A stretch of DNA of 64,000 bases from Herbidospora mongoliensis (GCF_001570545.1 NZ_BBXD01000016.1:62001-126000), one strand, 5' to 3'; counted from the first letter of the stretch, positions 1-9,872 are shown. Made by a program: numbers and translations. The notes: generated by a model from the sequence alone, not told the origin.

Positions 1-53
1 ACTCGCAACTGCTCTACTGTTGTGGAAAATTCGTACAAAAGTGGAGGAACGGC

Positions 54-1049
54 GTGCACGTCCCGGATGGCTTCTTCACCGCGCCGGTCGCCATCGGCGC
101 CGGCGTCGTCGCGGCGGCGGCTGTCGCCGTCTCCCTCAAGCGGGCCAAGTCCGAACTCGACGACCGCACCGCGCCCATGGCGGGGCTGGTCGCGGCCTTC
201 ATCTTCGCCGTGCAGATGCTCAACTTCCCCATCGCGGCGGGCACCTCCGGGCACCTGCTCGGCGGGGCGCTGGCGGCGATACTCGTCGGTCCTTACACGG
301 CGGTGCTGTGCGTCTCCGTCGTGCTCGCCGTGCAGGGGTTCTTCTTCGCCGACGGCGGGCTGACCGCGCTCGGGATCAACATCGTGCTGATGGCGATCAT
401 CCCCTCGGCGATCGGCTGGGGGATCTTCCAGCTGGTCACGCGGGTCGCGCGGAACCGGGCCTCGGTGATCGCCGGGTCGTTCGTGGCGGCGCTGATCTCG
501 GTGCCGATCGCCGCGCTCACCTTCGCGGTGCTCTTCGTGCTCGGCGGCACCGCGCCGATCGAGACGGGGGCCGTCTTCGCCGCCATGGGCGGCGTCCACG
601 TGCTGGTGGGCATCGGTGAGGGGCTGATCACCGCGGTGACCGTCAGCAGCGTGCTCGCGGTCCGTCCCGACCTCGTGTACGGCGCCCGCTTCCTCACCAA
701 GCCGCTGGTCCTGAAGACCGCCACGGGGGAGCAGGTCGTCGAGCCCGCCCGTCAGGAGGCTCCCAAGCCGCTGCGGCCGTTCCTCGTCGGCTCGGTGGCC
801 GTGGCCCTGGTCCTCGCGGGCATCGTCAGCTTCTTCGCCTCCTCCTCGCCCGACGGCCTCGAGCGCGTCGCCGAGGACGAAGGGTTCCTCGGCGCGGCCA
901 CCGACCACGCCTTCGGCGGGTTCGCCCTGGCCGACTACGGCGACGTCGGCGGCATCCCCGTCGGGATCGCCGGGGTCATCGGCGTGGTGATCACGCTGCT
1001 GGTCGGCGGGGCCATCCTCTGGTCGGTGCGGCAGAAGACGGCGGCGTGA
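54..1049 (+). CDS. cbiM: CbiM-type cobalt/nickel ECF transporter substrate-binding membrane protein with fused PDGLE domain
   Basis: Integral membrane S component of an energy-coupling-factor importer for Co2+ or Ni2+. The 331-residue protein starts MHVPDGF, the hallmark N-terminus in which His2 takes part in metal binding in this family. Several hydrophobic segments follow through about residue 215. A second part, about residues 245-325, carries PDGLE near residue 263 and a last helix, matching the CbiN-like PDGLE domain that is a separate protein in many species. The GTG start at 54 has a GGAGG box at 43-47. The stop overlaps the cbiQ start by four bases (GTGA), so the genes are translationally coupled. 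Co versus Ni cannot be decided from sequence; no cobalamin riboswitch is visible in the 53 bases upstream. Confidence 0.93.
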   Translation: MHVPDGFFTAPVAIGAGVVAAAAVAVSLKRAKSELDDRTAPMAGLVAAFIFAVQMLNFPIAAGTSGHLLGGALAAILVGPYTAVLCVSVVLAVQGFFFADGGLTALGINIVLMAIIPSAIGWGIFQLVTRVARNRASVIAGSFVAALISVPIAALTFAVLFVLGGTAPIETGAVFAAMGGVHVLVGIGEGLITAVTVSSVLAVRPDLVYGARFLTKPLVLKTATGEQVVEPARQEAPKPLRPFLVGSVAVALVLAGIVSFFASSSPDGLERVAEDEGFLGAATDHAFGGFALADYGDVGGIPVGIAGVIGVVITLLVGGAILWSVRQKTAA

Positions 1050-1783
1050 AGGGCCTCTACCGGCCGGGTGACTCGCCGATCCACCGGCTCGCGCCGCAGT
1101 GCAAACTGGTCGCCGTCGTGCTGTTCGCCGTCGTGGTGGTGGCGACGCCGCGAGAGCGTTTCTGGGCCTTCTTCCTGTACGCCCTGACCCTCGCGGCCGT
1201 CACCCTGCTCGCGCGCGTCCCGGTGGGATACGTGCTCAAGCGCCTGGCGGTGGAACTCCCGTTCGTGGTCTTCGCGCTGGCCATCCCGTTCATCGGAGTG
1301 GGGGAGCGGATCGACGTGATGGGCGTGTCCCTGAGCGTCGCCGGGCTGTGGGCGGCCTGGAACATCCTCGCCAAGGCCACGCTGGGCGTGGCGGCCTCGA
1401 TCCTGCTGGCCGCCACCACCGAACCGCGCGCCCTGCTCCTGGGGGCGCAGCGGCTGAGGGTCCCGCAACTGCTCATTCAGATCGCCACGTTCATGTTGCG
1501 CTACCTGGAGGTCATCCTCGACGAGATGCGCCGCATGAAGGTCGCCAGGGAGTCGCGCGGTTTCACCCCGCGCGACCTCCGGCAGGCCCCCGTGCTGGCC
1601 AAGTCGGCGGGGGCGCTGTTCATCCGGTCGTACGAACGCGGCGAGCGGGTGCACCTGGCCATGCTGAGCAGGGGCTACACCGGCACGATGCCCACGCTGA
1701 GGGACGACAGGGCGCCGAAGGCCCAGTGGGCCATGGCCGCCGTGCTGCCCGTCGTGGCCTCGGCCGTACTCTTCGTCTCATGA
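1046..1783 (+). CDS. cbiQ: CbiQ-type ECF transporter transmembrane (T) component
   Basis: The 245-residue T component couples the CbiO ATPase to the CbiM metal-binding protein in the membrane. It has about five to six hydrophobic segments and the two short arginine-containing coupling motifs of T components: ARESRGF near residue 167 and LSRGYTG near residue 208. The GTG start lies inside the cbiM stop (GTGA, 1046-1049), and its own stop overlaps the cbiO start (ATGA, 1780-1783). Length is normal for the family. A one-transcript cbiMQO operon is the simple reading. Confidence 0.93.
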   Translation: MKGLYRPGDSPIHRLAPQCKLVAVVLFAVVVVATPRERFWAFFLYALTLAAVTLLARVPVGYVLKRLAVELPFVVFALAIPFIGVGERIDVMGVSLSVAGLWAAWNILAKATLGVAASILLAATTEPRALLLGAQRLRVPQLLIQIATFMLRYLEVILDEMRRMKVARESRGFTPRDLRQAPVLAKSAGALFIRSYERGERVHLAMLSRGYTGTMPTLRDDRAPKAQWAMAAVLPVVASAVLFVS

Positions 1784-2523
1784 CGCTGGACGTCCGCGAC
1801 CTGGCCTACGCCTACCCCGACGGCACCCAGGCCCTCTTCGGGGTCACCCTCTCGATCGCCAGGGGCGAGCGGGTGGCCCTGCTCGGGCCCAACGGCGCCG
1901 GCAAGACGACGCTGGTCATGCATCTGAACGGCATCCTCACCCCCGGCCACGGCGAGGTCCGCGTGGCCGGGCTGCCGGTGACCAAAGAGAACCTCAAAGA
2001 AGTGCGCAGAAGGGTCGGCCTGATCTTCCAGGACCCCGACGACCAGCTCTTCATGCCGACCGTGCGCGAGGACGTCGCCTTCGGCCCGGCCAACATGGGC
2101 CTGCGCGGCGACGACCTCGACCGGGCGGTCGTCACGGCCCTGGAGAAGGTCGGCATGGCCGACGCGATCGACCGGCCGCCGCACCACCTGTCCTTCGGCC
2201 AGCGCCGCCGGGTCGCCGTGGCGACCGTGCTGGCCATGGACCCGGAGATCCTCGTGCTGGACGAACCCTCGTCCAACCTCGACCCGGCCAGCCGCCGCGA
2301 ACTCGCCGAGATCCTGAAGAGCCTGGATGTGACCGTGCTGATGGTCACCCACGATCTGCCGTACGCGATGGAGCTCTGCGAGCGCTCGGTGATCCTCTCG
2401 GGTGGGGTGATCGCGGCAGACGGGCCGACCCGCGAGATCCTGGCCGACGGCGACCTGCTCGCCGAGCACCGCCTCGAACTGCCCTACGGCTTCGCCGTGC
2501 CTAGTCCTCCGGGACGTGGATGA
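1780..2523 (+). CDS. cbiO: CbiO-type ECF transporter ATP-binding protein
   Basis: ATPase of the cobalt/nickel importer, 247 residues. Visible motifs are Walker A GPNGAGKT at residues 36-43, the Q-loop region FQDPDDQLF, the signature LSFGQ (Phe where most ABC proteins have Gly), Walker B ILVLDEP followed by SSNLD, and the H-loop VTHD. The ATG start is in ATGA overlap with cbiQ. The 3' end overlaps the 3' end of the opposite-strand potassium channel gene by 23 bases (2501-2523), so there is no room for a normal terminator between them. Confidence 0.94.
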   Translation: MTLDVRDLAYAYPDGTQALFGVTLSIARGERVALLGPNGAGKTTLVMHLNGILTPGHGEVRVAGLPVTKENLKEVRRRVGLIFQDPDDQLFMPTVREDVAFGPANMGLRGDDLDRAVVTALEKVGMADAIDRPPHHLSFGQRRRVAVATVLAMDPEILVLDEPSSNLDPASRRELAEILKSLDVTVLMVTHDLPYAMELCERSVILSGGVIAADGPTREILADGDLLAEHRLELPYGFAVPSPPGRG

Positions 2524-3499
2524 CGACCACCCGGTCGGTCGCCCGCAGCTTCGGCACCTTGGCGTAGGGGATGACCTTGCCGTCGCGGACCACCGCGACG
2601 ACCATGCCCTCGGCCTGCTCACAGGTGCCGCCGACCTCGGCCGGCTTGACCGCGCGTTCGTAGAGGTCCAGGCCGGTGCCGTACATGAGGAAGTCGTCGA
2701 TGATCGTGCTGACGGCCGGGCTCTGGGTGGCCACGCCGAGCATGCGCCCGGCGGCCTCCGACGAGGTGATCACGACGTTGGCGCCGCTGCTGCGCACCAG
2801 CGGGTCGTTCTCGGACTCGCGGACCGCCGCCACGATCGTGGCCTTCGGGTTGAGGCTGCGCGCGGTCAGCACGACCAGGGCGGTCGTGTCGTCGCGCTGG
2901 GTGGAGATGATGATCTCCTTGGCCGTCTCGACCCTGGCCCGGCGCAGCACGCTGCTGCGGGTGCCGTCGCCGACGATGCCGACGAAGCCGTCTTCGTTGG
3001 CCTCGTTGACCACGCCGCCGTTGGGGTCGATCACCACGATGGAGTCGCGGCTGCGGTCGTTGTCGAGGAGGGTGCGGATGGCGGCCCGGCCCTTGGTGCC
3101 GTAGCCGACGACCACGGTGTGACCGCTCATCTTGGATCTCCAGCGATGGGTGAGGAAGTCTTCCCTGGTCCGCCGGGTGAGCACTTCGAGCGTGGTGCCG
3201 ACCAGGATGACGAGGAAGACGATGCGCAACGGCGTGATCAAGACGATGTTGATCAGCCGCGCCGTGTCGGTGACGGGGGTGATGTCGCCGTAGCCAGTGG
3301 TGGAGACGGTGACTGTGGAGTAGTAGAGGGCGTCGAGCAAGGACATCTTGCCGTCGTAGTTGTCCTTGTAGCCGTCGAGGTCGAACGCGACCAGCAGAAA
3401 CACCGCGCCGAGGGCCGCGAAGGCATACCAGATGCGGCGCAGAACGGCCCGTAGCGGGCTCACGTTCTCTTGGGGAAGCCGAATCCCGGCATCTGTCAC
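2501..3499 (-). CDS. Two-TM potassium channel with RCK (TrkA-N/TrkA-C) domains
   Basis: A 332-residue channel subunit. Hydrophobic helix about residues 22-40, pore loop with selectivity filter TTGYGD at residues 67-72, second helix about 82-105, then a Rossmann RCK domain beginning VVVGYGTKG and a TrkA-C-like end. This is the MthK-type layout: a homotetrameric K+ channel gated by a cytoplasmic ring. The GTG start at 3499 was used; no strong Shine-Dalgarno box is seen. The gene is monocistronic and converges with cbiO with overlapping 3' ends. It could be annotated loosely as an ion channel or NAD-binding protein; the filter makes K+ selectivity very likely. Confidence 0.9.
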   Translation of the reverse strand: MTDAGIRLPQENVSPLRAVLRRIWYAFAALGAVFLLVAFDLDGYKDNYDGKMSLLDALYYSTVTVSTTGYGDITPVTDTARLINIVLITPLRIVFLVILVGTTLEVLTRRTREDFLTHRWRSKMSGHTVVVGYGTKGRAAIRTLLDNDRSRDSIVVIDPNGGVVNEANEDGFVGIVGDGTRSSVLRRARVETAKEIIISTQRDDTTALVVLTARSLNPKATIVAAVRESENDPLVRSSGANVVITSSEAAGRMLGVATQSPAVSTIIDDFLMYGTGLDLYERAVKPAEVGGTCEQAEGMVVAVVRDGKVIPYAKVPKLRATDRVVVIHVPED

Positions 3500-3575
3500 A
3501 AGGCGATCTTACGGTTCAAGCACCTCACTGACGGTGATGCACCAGTAAAGTGGGCCTCGCGGAGGAGGTTCGACA

Positions 3576-3920
3576 ATGAAACTGCGGCTCGCCCGGAGAT
3601 CGCTCTCCGGTGCCGTGGTGGTGGCCGTCGAGGGTGAACTCGACCTGTTCACCGCCCCCTTCCTGCGTGATGAGGTGCGCGACGCGATCAAACAGGACGG
3701 CGCCGTGCTGGTCCTCGACCTGACGGCCCTGTCGTTCATGGACTCCAGCGGCCTGAGCGTGCTCATCGAGGCGTGGCGGCTGGCCACGAGCGAGGGCGGC
3801 GGGGTGACGCTCGCCGCGCCGCAGGCTCCGGTGGCGCGAATTCTCCGGACGACCGGGCTCGACCGGCGGATCAAGGTCTATCCCGACGTCGACACCGCGA
3901 TTTTGGGTCACCCCGAGTAG
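3576..3920 (+). CDS. STAS-domain anti-sigma factor antagonist
   Basis: A 114-residue single STAS domain. The motif MDSSGLS (about residues 55-61) contains the serine that partner kinases phosphorylate in SpoIIAA/RsbV-like proteins. Unphosphorylated, such proteins bind anti-sigma kinases and free a sigma factor. A GGAGGAGG Shine-Dalgarno box lies 8 bases before the ATG. No anti-sigma kinase gene is adjacent; the SpoIIE-type phosphatase at 12109 is a plausible but unproven partner, since that class dephosphorylates STAS proteins. Confidence 0.88.
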   Translation: MKLRLARRSLSGAVVVAVEGELDLFTAPFLRDEVRDAIKQDGAVLVLDLTALSFMDSSGLSVLIEAWRLATSEGGGVTLAAPQAPVARILRTTGLDRRIKVYPDVDTAILGHPE

Positions 3921-3941
3921 AACTTCATTCGGTTCTTTGGT

Positions 3942-3947
3942 TAGGGT
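3942..3947 (+). promoter_or_regulatory. -10 box of a probable leaderless promoter
   Basis: TAGGGT ends six bases before the ATG at 3954, the spacing expected when transcription starts at the start codon. There is no Shine-Dalgarno sequence before this ATG. No good -35 hexamer is seen, which is common for such promoters in actinobacteria. Confidence 0.5.
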
Positions 3948-3953
3948 CCGCGT

Positions 3954-4727
3954 ATGGACCTGAGGAACTGTGTAGCGATCATCTCCGGCGGTGCGAGCGG
4001 GCTGGGCGAGGGCACCGCCCGTGAACTGGCCAAGATCGGTGCGACCGTCGTCATCGCCGACCTCAACGAGGAGCGCGGCAAGGCCCTGGCCGACGAACTG
4101 GGCGGAATCTTCGTCCGCACGGACGTCTCCGACGAGGCCTCGGTGCAGGCCGCCGTCGACGCCGCGGTCGCCCTGGGCAAGCCCCTGCGGGCCGTGGTCA
4201 ACAGCGCCGGCATCGGCTGGGCCTCCCGGACGGTGGCCCGCGACGGCTCGCCGCACGATCTGGCGTCGTACCGGAAGGTGATCGACGTCAACCTGATCGG
4301 GACCTTCAACCTCATGCGCATCGGCGCGGCGGCGATGGCGAAGACCGAGCCCGCCGACGCCGACAACGCGCGCGGCGTGGTGATCAACACCGCCTCGGTG
4401 GCGGGCATCGAGGGGCAGACCGGGCAGGTCGCCTACTCGGCCTCCAAGGGCGGCATCATCGGCATGACCCTCCCGGCGGCCCGCGACCTGGCCGCGATCG
4501 GGGTGCGGGTGCTGACGATCGCCCCCGGCATCATCGACACCCCGATCTACGGCAGCGGGCCCGAGTCCGAGGCCTTCAAGGCCCACCTGGCCTCGCCGGT
4601 GCCGTTCCCGAAGCGCATGGGCACCGCCGCCGAGTTCGCCCACCTGGTCCGCTCGCTGATCGAGAACGACTACATGAACGGCGAAGTCATCCGCTTCGAC
4701 GGCGGCATCCGCTTCCAGCCCAAGTAG
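3954..4727 (+). CDS. Short-chain dehydrogenase, 3-hydroxyacyl-CoA dehydrogenase type
   Basis: A 257-residue classical SDR. N-terminal nucleotide-binding motif GGASGLG (about residues 12-18), acidic residue ADL at the end of strand 2 indicating NAD preference, NSAGIG near residue 82, catalytic Ser in NTASVAG and Tyr/Lys in YSASK (about residue 163). The overall sequence resembles type II 3-hydroxyacyl-CoA dehydrogenases (HSD17B10-like) acting in fatty-acid or isoleucine breakdown. The enoyl-CoA hydratase gene starts 11 bases downstream, which supports a beta-oxidation pair. The exact acyl chain is unknown. Confidence 0.85.
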   Translation: MDLRNCVAIISGGASGLGEGTARELAKIGATVVIADLNEERGKALADELGGIFVRTDVSDEASVQAAVDAAVALGKPLRAVVNSAGIGWASRTVARDGSPHDLASYRKVIDVNLIGTFNLMRIGAAAMAKTEPADADNARGVVINTASVAGIEGQTGQVAYSASKGGIIGMTLPAARDLAAIGVRVLTIAPGIIDTPIYGSGPESEAFKAHLASPVPFPKRMGTAAEFAHLVRSLIENDYMNGEVIRFDGGIRFQPK

Positions 4728-4738
4728 GGGAGACAGCA

Positions 4739-5503
4739 ATGTCCGAAGAGGTTCTGGTCGAGATCGACGGCAACGTCGCCGTCATGACGATCAACCGCCC
4801 GAAGGCGAAGAACGCGGTCAACGGCGCGGTCGCCCAGGGCATCGCGGCGGCCGTCGACGAACTCGACGCCCGCTCCGACGTGTCGGTCCTGGTCCTGGCC
4901 GGCGCGGGCGGCACCTTCTGCGCCGGCATGGATCTGAAGGGGTTCCTGACCGGCGACATGCCGTTCGTCCCGGGCCGGGGGTTCGCCGGCCTGGCCGAGT
5001 CGCCGCCGAAGAAGCCGCTGATCGCCGCCGTCGAGGGCTACGCCCTGGCGGGCGGGTTCGAGCTGGCCCTGTCGTGCGACCTGATCGTGGCCGCCGAGTC
5101 GGCCAAGTTCGGGCTGCCCGAGCCCAAGCGCGGCCTGATCGCCGGCGCGGGCGGCGTGATGCGGCTGCCGCGCCGCATTCCCTACCACGTCGCCATGGAG
5201 ATCGCCCTGACCGGCGACTTCTACTCCGCCCAGCGCCTCTACGAGCTGGGCCTGGTCAACCGGGTCGTCGCCGAGGGCGAGTCGCTGGCGGCCGCCAAGG
5301 AGCTGGCCGGGAAGATCGCGCAGAACGCGCCGCTGTCGCTGGCCGGCACCAAGAAGATCGTCGTCGAGTCGGTCGACTGGCCGCTGGAGGAGATGTTCGC
5401 CCGCCAGTCGGAGGTGATGGATCCGATCTTCGGCTCCAAGGACGCCATGGAGGGCGCCGCCGCCTTCGCCGAGAAGCGGGCGCCCGTCTGGAGAGGCGAA
5501 TGA
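4739..5503 (+). CDS. Enoyl-CoA hydratase/isomerase family protein (crotonase)
   Basis: A 254-residue crotonase-fold protein. Oxyanion-hole segments AGMDLKGF (about residues 62-69) and GYALAGGFELALSCD (about 100-114) are present. Both glutamates of true hydratases have counterparts: one in GGFELALSCD and one in LPEPKRGLIAGAGG. AGGGGAGA lies 7 bases before the ATG. It is cotranscribed with the upstream dehydrogenase, giving consecutive hydration and 3-hydroxyacyl oxidation steps. Substrate is not predictable; an isomerase is the main alternative. Confidence 0.88.
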   Translation: MSEEVLVEIDGNVAVMTINRPKAKNAVNGAVAQGIAAAVDELDARSDVSVLVLAGAGGTFCAGMDLKGFLTGDMPFVPGRGFAGLAESPPKKPLIAAVEGYALAGGFELALSCDLIVAAESAKFGLPEPKRGLIAGAGGVMRLPRRIPYHVAMEIALTGDFYSAQRLYELGLVNRVVAEGESLAAAKELAGKIAQNAPLSLAGTKKIVVESVDWPLEEMFARQSEVMDPIFGSKDAMEGAAAFAEKRAPVWRGE

Positions 5504-5557
5504 TCCGGGAATGATCGACCACGTGGGGGGAACTGCCCGTTCATGGCGAGAACTGCG

Positions 5558-5563
5558 TACCGT
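5558..5563 (+). promoter_or_regulatory. -10 box of a probable leaderless promoter
   Basis: TACCGT ends six bases before the ATG at 5570, the same arrangement as at 3942. It supports starting the rhomboid gene at 5570 rather than at the in-frame ATG at 5543. Confidence 0.4.
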
Positions 5564-5569
5564 GGGCGT

Positions 5570-6202
5570 ATGAGCGACGGCATTCCCCCCACCACCCGGC
5601 AGAAGGTCCACGGCCTGCTCGCCGGGGCCTTCGGAGCCGGACTGCTGGTTCTTCTCCTCGTCTGCCTGATGTGGGCCGTGGAGGTCGTCGACTACGTCGG
5701 TGACGGCTACCTCGACGACTACGGCATCCACGCCCACCAACTCGACAGCCTGCCCGGCATTTTCGCCGCACCCTTCCTGCACTCCGGCTTCCCCCACCTG
5801 ATGGCCAACTCGTTGCCCCTGCTCATCCTCGGCTTCCTGGCCGCGGTCAGAGGCATCGGGAAGTTCCTGGGCGCCAGCCTGATCATCATCGTGGTCAGCG
5901 GCCTGGGCGTGTGGGTGGTCAGTGCGCCCGGCACGCTCACAGTGGGGGCCAGCGGCCTGGTCTTCGGCTACTTCGGCTACGTCGTCGCGCGTGGCCTGTT
6001 CGACTTCCGGCTGCTCGACATCGTGCTCGGGGTGATCGTCGCCGGGCTCTACTGGTCGATCCTCCTGGGCGCGGTGCCCGGCGAGGAGGGCATCTCGTGG
6101 CAGGGTCACCTGTTCGGGTTGATCGGCGGTGTGTTGGCCGCGTGGGTGCTGCGGCGCAGGAAGTCGGCCGTGACACGAGTCTCGCCCGCCACCATCGAAT
6201 AG
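5570..6202 (+). CDS. Rhomboid-family intramembrane serine protease
   Basis: A 210-residue polytopic membrane protein. Catalytic Ser128 sits in VGASGL (GxSG) and catalytic His180 in WQGHLFG; the family HxxxN motif appears as PHLMANSLPL near residue 75. About six hydrophobic segments. Rhomboids cut transmembrane helices of other membrane proteins within the bilayer; the substrate is unknown. An in-frame ATG at 5543 would add nine residues, but the TACCGT box six bases before 5570 and a good match of length favour 5570. It appears monocistronic. Confidence 0.87.
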   Translation: MSDGIPPTTRQKVHGLLAGAFGAGLLVLLLVCLMWAVEVVDYVGDGYLDDYGIHAHQLDSLPGIFAAPFLHSGFPHLMANSLPLLILGFLAAVRGIGKFLGASLIIIVVSGLGVWVVSAPGTLTVGASGLVFGYFGYVVARGLFDFRLLDIVLGVIVAGLYWSILLGAVPGEEGISWQGHLFGLIGGVLAAWVLRRRKSAVTRVSPATIE

Positions 6203-6262
6203 ACACGATCGGATCACTGTGCGCATGGCGCGAGCTGCGGAAATCCTGACAGAATCGATTTC

Positions 6263-6673
6263 GTGAACCTGGGGCCCCTAGAGCGCGCGATCATGGACGT
6301 TCTCTGGGACGCCAAGGAGTCGCTGCTCATCCGCGAAGTGCAGGCCCTGCTGAACGCGCGGGCCGAGAAGCCGTGGGCGTACACGACCATTCAGACGGTC
6401 GCCGAACGGCTGGTCCGCAAACGACTGCTGTTCCGGACGGCGGAACGCAAGGCCTTCCGCTACGGCGCCACCAAATCGCGCGAGGAACACCTGACCGAGC
6501 TGATGCTGACCGCACTCGCGGAGAGTCCTGACCGCTCTCCGGTGCTCAGCAGGTTCGCGCAGAGCGTCGACCTCGACGACGCCCTGCGACTGCTCGACGA
6601 ACTGGCGCGGCGGGCCGGGCGGGCTCCGGTGGAGCAGCCGCCCGGCTGGGTTCCGCCGCCTACGGTCGACTGA
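6263..6673 (+). CDS. BlaI/MecI/CopY-family winged-helix transcriptional repressor
   Basis: A 136-residue protein. Residues 1-80 form a BlaI-type winged helix (ERAIMDVLWD, then VQALLNAR, TIQTVAERLVRKRLL as the recognition region). The C-terminal half is helical and would dimerise. Family members repress beta-lactamase, copper or respiratory genes and are usually inactivated by cleavage by a BlaR-type membrane protease. No such protease gene is adjacent here, so the regulon is unknown. The GTG start has CAGAAT seven bases upstream and no clear ribosome-binding site. It converges with serC: the two stop codons directly abut (6673/6674). Confidence 0.85.
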   Translation: MNLGPLERAIMDVLWDAKESLLIREVQALLNARAEKPWAYTTIQTVAERLVRKRLLFRTAERKAFRYGATKSREEHLTELMLTALAESPDRSPVLSRFAQSVDLDDALRLLDELARRAGRAPVEQPPGWVPPPTVD

Positions 6674-7921
<1,248 letters not shown>

Positions 7922-7934
7922 TCACATGGGAACC

Positions 7935-9038
7935 TCAGACGGGGACGATCTCGGAGTTGCCCGGCACTTCGCTGAGCGAACGCGACGCCGGCCCGGTGTA
8001 GGTGGCGCTGGGGCGGACGAGCCTGCCCGTGCGCTTCTGCTCCAGGATGTGCGCCGCCCACCCGGCGGTGCGGGCGCAGGTGAACATCGAGGTGAACATC
8101 GAAGAGGGCACCTCGGCGAAGTCGAGGATCACCGCCGCCCAGTATTCGACGTTGGTCGCGAGCACCCGGTCGGGCTTGCGGGCGTGCAGCTCTTCGAGCG
8201 CGGCCGTCTCAAGTGCGGCCGCGACCTCGTAGCGGGGCGCGCCCAGCTCCTTGGCGGTTCGGCGAAGGACTCGCGCCCGCGGGTCCTCGGCCCGGTAGAC
8301 GCGGTGTCCGAAGCCCATCAGGCGCTGACCCGAGTCGAGCTCGTTCTGCACCCACTTGCGTGCGTCACCGAGCTTCTCCACGCCTTCGATCATGTGCAGC
8401 ACGCGGGCCGGAGCCCCGCCGTGCAGCGGACCCGACATGGCGCCGACGGCACCCGAGAGCGACGCGGCCACGTCGGCGCCCGTGGAGGCGATGACGCGGG
8501 CGGTGAACGTGGAGGCGTTCATGCCGTGCTCGGCGGCCGAGGTCCAGTAGGCGTCGATGGCCTTGACGTGCTTGGGATCGGGCTCACCGCGCCAGCGGAT
8601 CATGAACCGCTCGACGATGCTCTCGGCCTGGTCGACCTGAGCCTGCGGAACCATCGGCTGGCCGAGGCCGCGGGCCGACTGGGCCACGAACGAAAGTGCG
8701 GTCACCGACGCGCGCGCGAGGTCGTCGCGGGCCTGCGTGTCGGAGATGTCGAGCAGCGGGCGGAAGCCGAGAGCCGGCGCCAGCATGGCGAGAGCGCTCT
8801 GGACGTCGACCCGGATGTCACCGCTGTGGACTGGAACGGGGTACGGCTCAGCCGGGGGCAGCCCCGGCAAAAACTCGTTGTCGACCAGCAGGCCCCACAC
8901 GTTCCCAAAGGGGACGCGGCCCACGAGTTCTTCGATGTCGATGCCCCGATACCGCAGGGCGCCCCCTTCTTTGTCCGGTTCCGCGATCTCCGTCTCGAAA
9001 GCTACGACGCCTTCGAGCCCGGGTTTGAAGTCGGACAT
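7935..9038 (-). CDS. Citrate synthase (citrate synthase 2 type)
   Basis: A 367-residue enzyme condensing acetyl-CoA and oxaloacetate to citrate. Key histidines are in SAAEHGMNAS and GFGHRVYRAEDPR; the catalytic aspartate region is ILDFAEVPSSMFT. The gene starts at ATG 9038, preceded by GGGAGG nine bases upstream; an extension to 9101 adds 21 residues with no family support. Length fits the shorter second citrate synthase of actinobacteria. 2-methylcitrate synthase activity cannot be excluded, but no prp genes are nearby. Confidence 0.9.
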   Translation of the reverse strand: MSDFKPGLEGVVAFETEIAEPDKEGGALRYRGIDIEELVGRVPFGNVWGLLVDNEFLPGLPPAEPYPVPVHSGDIRVDVQSALAMLAPALGFRPLLDISDTQARDDLARASVTALSFVAQSARGLGQPMVPQAQVDQAESIVERFMIRWRGEPDPKHVKAIDAYWTSAAEHGMNASTFTARVIASTGADVAASLSGAVGAMSGPLHGGAPARVLHMIEGVEKLGDARKWVQNELDSGQRLMGFGHRVYRAEDPRARVLRRTAKELGAPRYEVAAALETAALEELHARKPDRVLATNVEYWAAVILDFAEVPSSMFTSMFTCARTAGWAAHILEQKRTGRLVRPSATYTGPASRSLSEVPGNSEIVPV

Positions 9039-9210
9039 TCCCGGCCGCCTCCCTCTTCTTGTGAAGTCCAAAGCCTTGATGTCGAGATACCGGCGGGTCA
9101 ATTTAACCCCCAGGGTTGTGGCGGGTCGCCTCCGGTACCTCCCAAACGCCGTCGTCCCTGGTTAGGGCTGGTGTGTCTGACGTCTGTCAAGCGCGCAAGA
9201 ATACCGTTTC

Positions 9211-9849
9211 GTGGACAGCGCATCGCACCTCGCCGGGCTCCGGCGCAACTATCAGGGTGAGCCCCTGCTCGACGTGGCCGACGATCCGATGACGCAGTTC
9301 GCCGTCTGGTTCGACGACGCGGCGCGGGCGAACGTTCCCGAACCCAACGCCATGGTGCTCGCGACGGGGTCGGCCGGGGGAAGACCCTCAGCCCGGACAG
9401 TTCTGCTGAAAGGCGCCGACGAGCAAGGTTTCACGTTCTTCACCAACTACGAGTCCCGCAAGGGCCGCGACATAGCCGAGAATCCCCGTGCTGCCCTCGT
9501 CTTCCCGTGGCATGCCATGAGCCGTCAGGTTCGCGTGGAGGGCCGCGTCTACCGGATCTCCCGCGACGACACGGCGGCCTATTACCGCAGCCGTCCGTAC
9601 GGCTCCCGCATCGGCGCCTGGGCGTCGCGACAGTCGGCGGTCGTCCGCAGTAGAGAAGAGCTGGAGAACCGCTACCGGGAACTCGCGGAGCGATGGCCGG
9701 AAGATCCGCCGGTGCCCGATTTCTGGGGCGGTTACGTGGTGGTTCCCGGCGAGGTCGAGTTCTGGCAGGGGCGGGGAGACCGGATGCACGACCGGCTGCG
9801 CTACCGCCGGACGGGGGAGGGCTGGCTCGTCGAGCGCCTGGCGCCCTGA
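9211..9849 (+). CDS. pdxH: Pyridoxamine 5'-phosphate oxidase
   Basis: A 212-residue FMN enzyme that makes PLP from pyridoxamine or pyridoxine phosphate. Family segments: RTVLLKG, FFTNYESRKG (phosphate/FMN contacts), AALVFPWHAMSRQVRVEG, and the C-terminal WQGRGDRMHDR with the conserved arginines. The GTG start at 9211 gives the normal length. TACCGT is 3 and AAGAAT 8 bases upstream, and there is no Shine-Dalgarno box, so the transcript may be leaderless. The gene is divergent from citrate synthase across a 172-base spacer. Confidence 0.94.
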   Translation: MDSASHLAGLRRNYQGEPLLDVADDPMTQFAVWFDDAARANVPEPNAMVLATGSAGGRPSARTVLLKGADEQGFTFFTNYESRKGRDIAENPRAALVFPWHAMSRQVRVEGRVYRISRDDTAAYYRSRPYGSRIGAWASRQSAVVRSREELENRYRELAERWPEDPPVPDFWGGYVVVPGEVEFWQGRGDRMHDRLRYRRTGEGWLVERLAP

Positions 9850-9851
9850 CG

Positions 9852-9872
9852 TTGTCCACAGGCTGTGGACGG
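9852..9872. other. Inverted pair of DnaA-box-like 9-mers
   Basis: TTGTCCACA at 9852-9860 matches the actinobacterial DnaA-box consensus; TGTGGACGG at 9864-9872 is a second box in opposite orientation with one difference. Together they form the 17-base palindrome GTCCACAGGCTGTGGAC (9854-9870). It starts two bases after the pdxH stop. It could also act as a weak terminator hairpin, but no T-run follows. Confidence 0.5.

Noticed and set aside
1-53. Cobalamin riboswitch before cbiM
   Set aside because: Only 53 bases are available and no riboswitch elements can be seen in them.
6263-6673. Beta-lactam resistance regulator
   Set aside because: The BlaI-like fold is clear, but no BlaR sensor or beta-lactamase gene is adjacent, so the function cannot be claimed.
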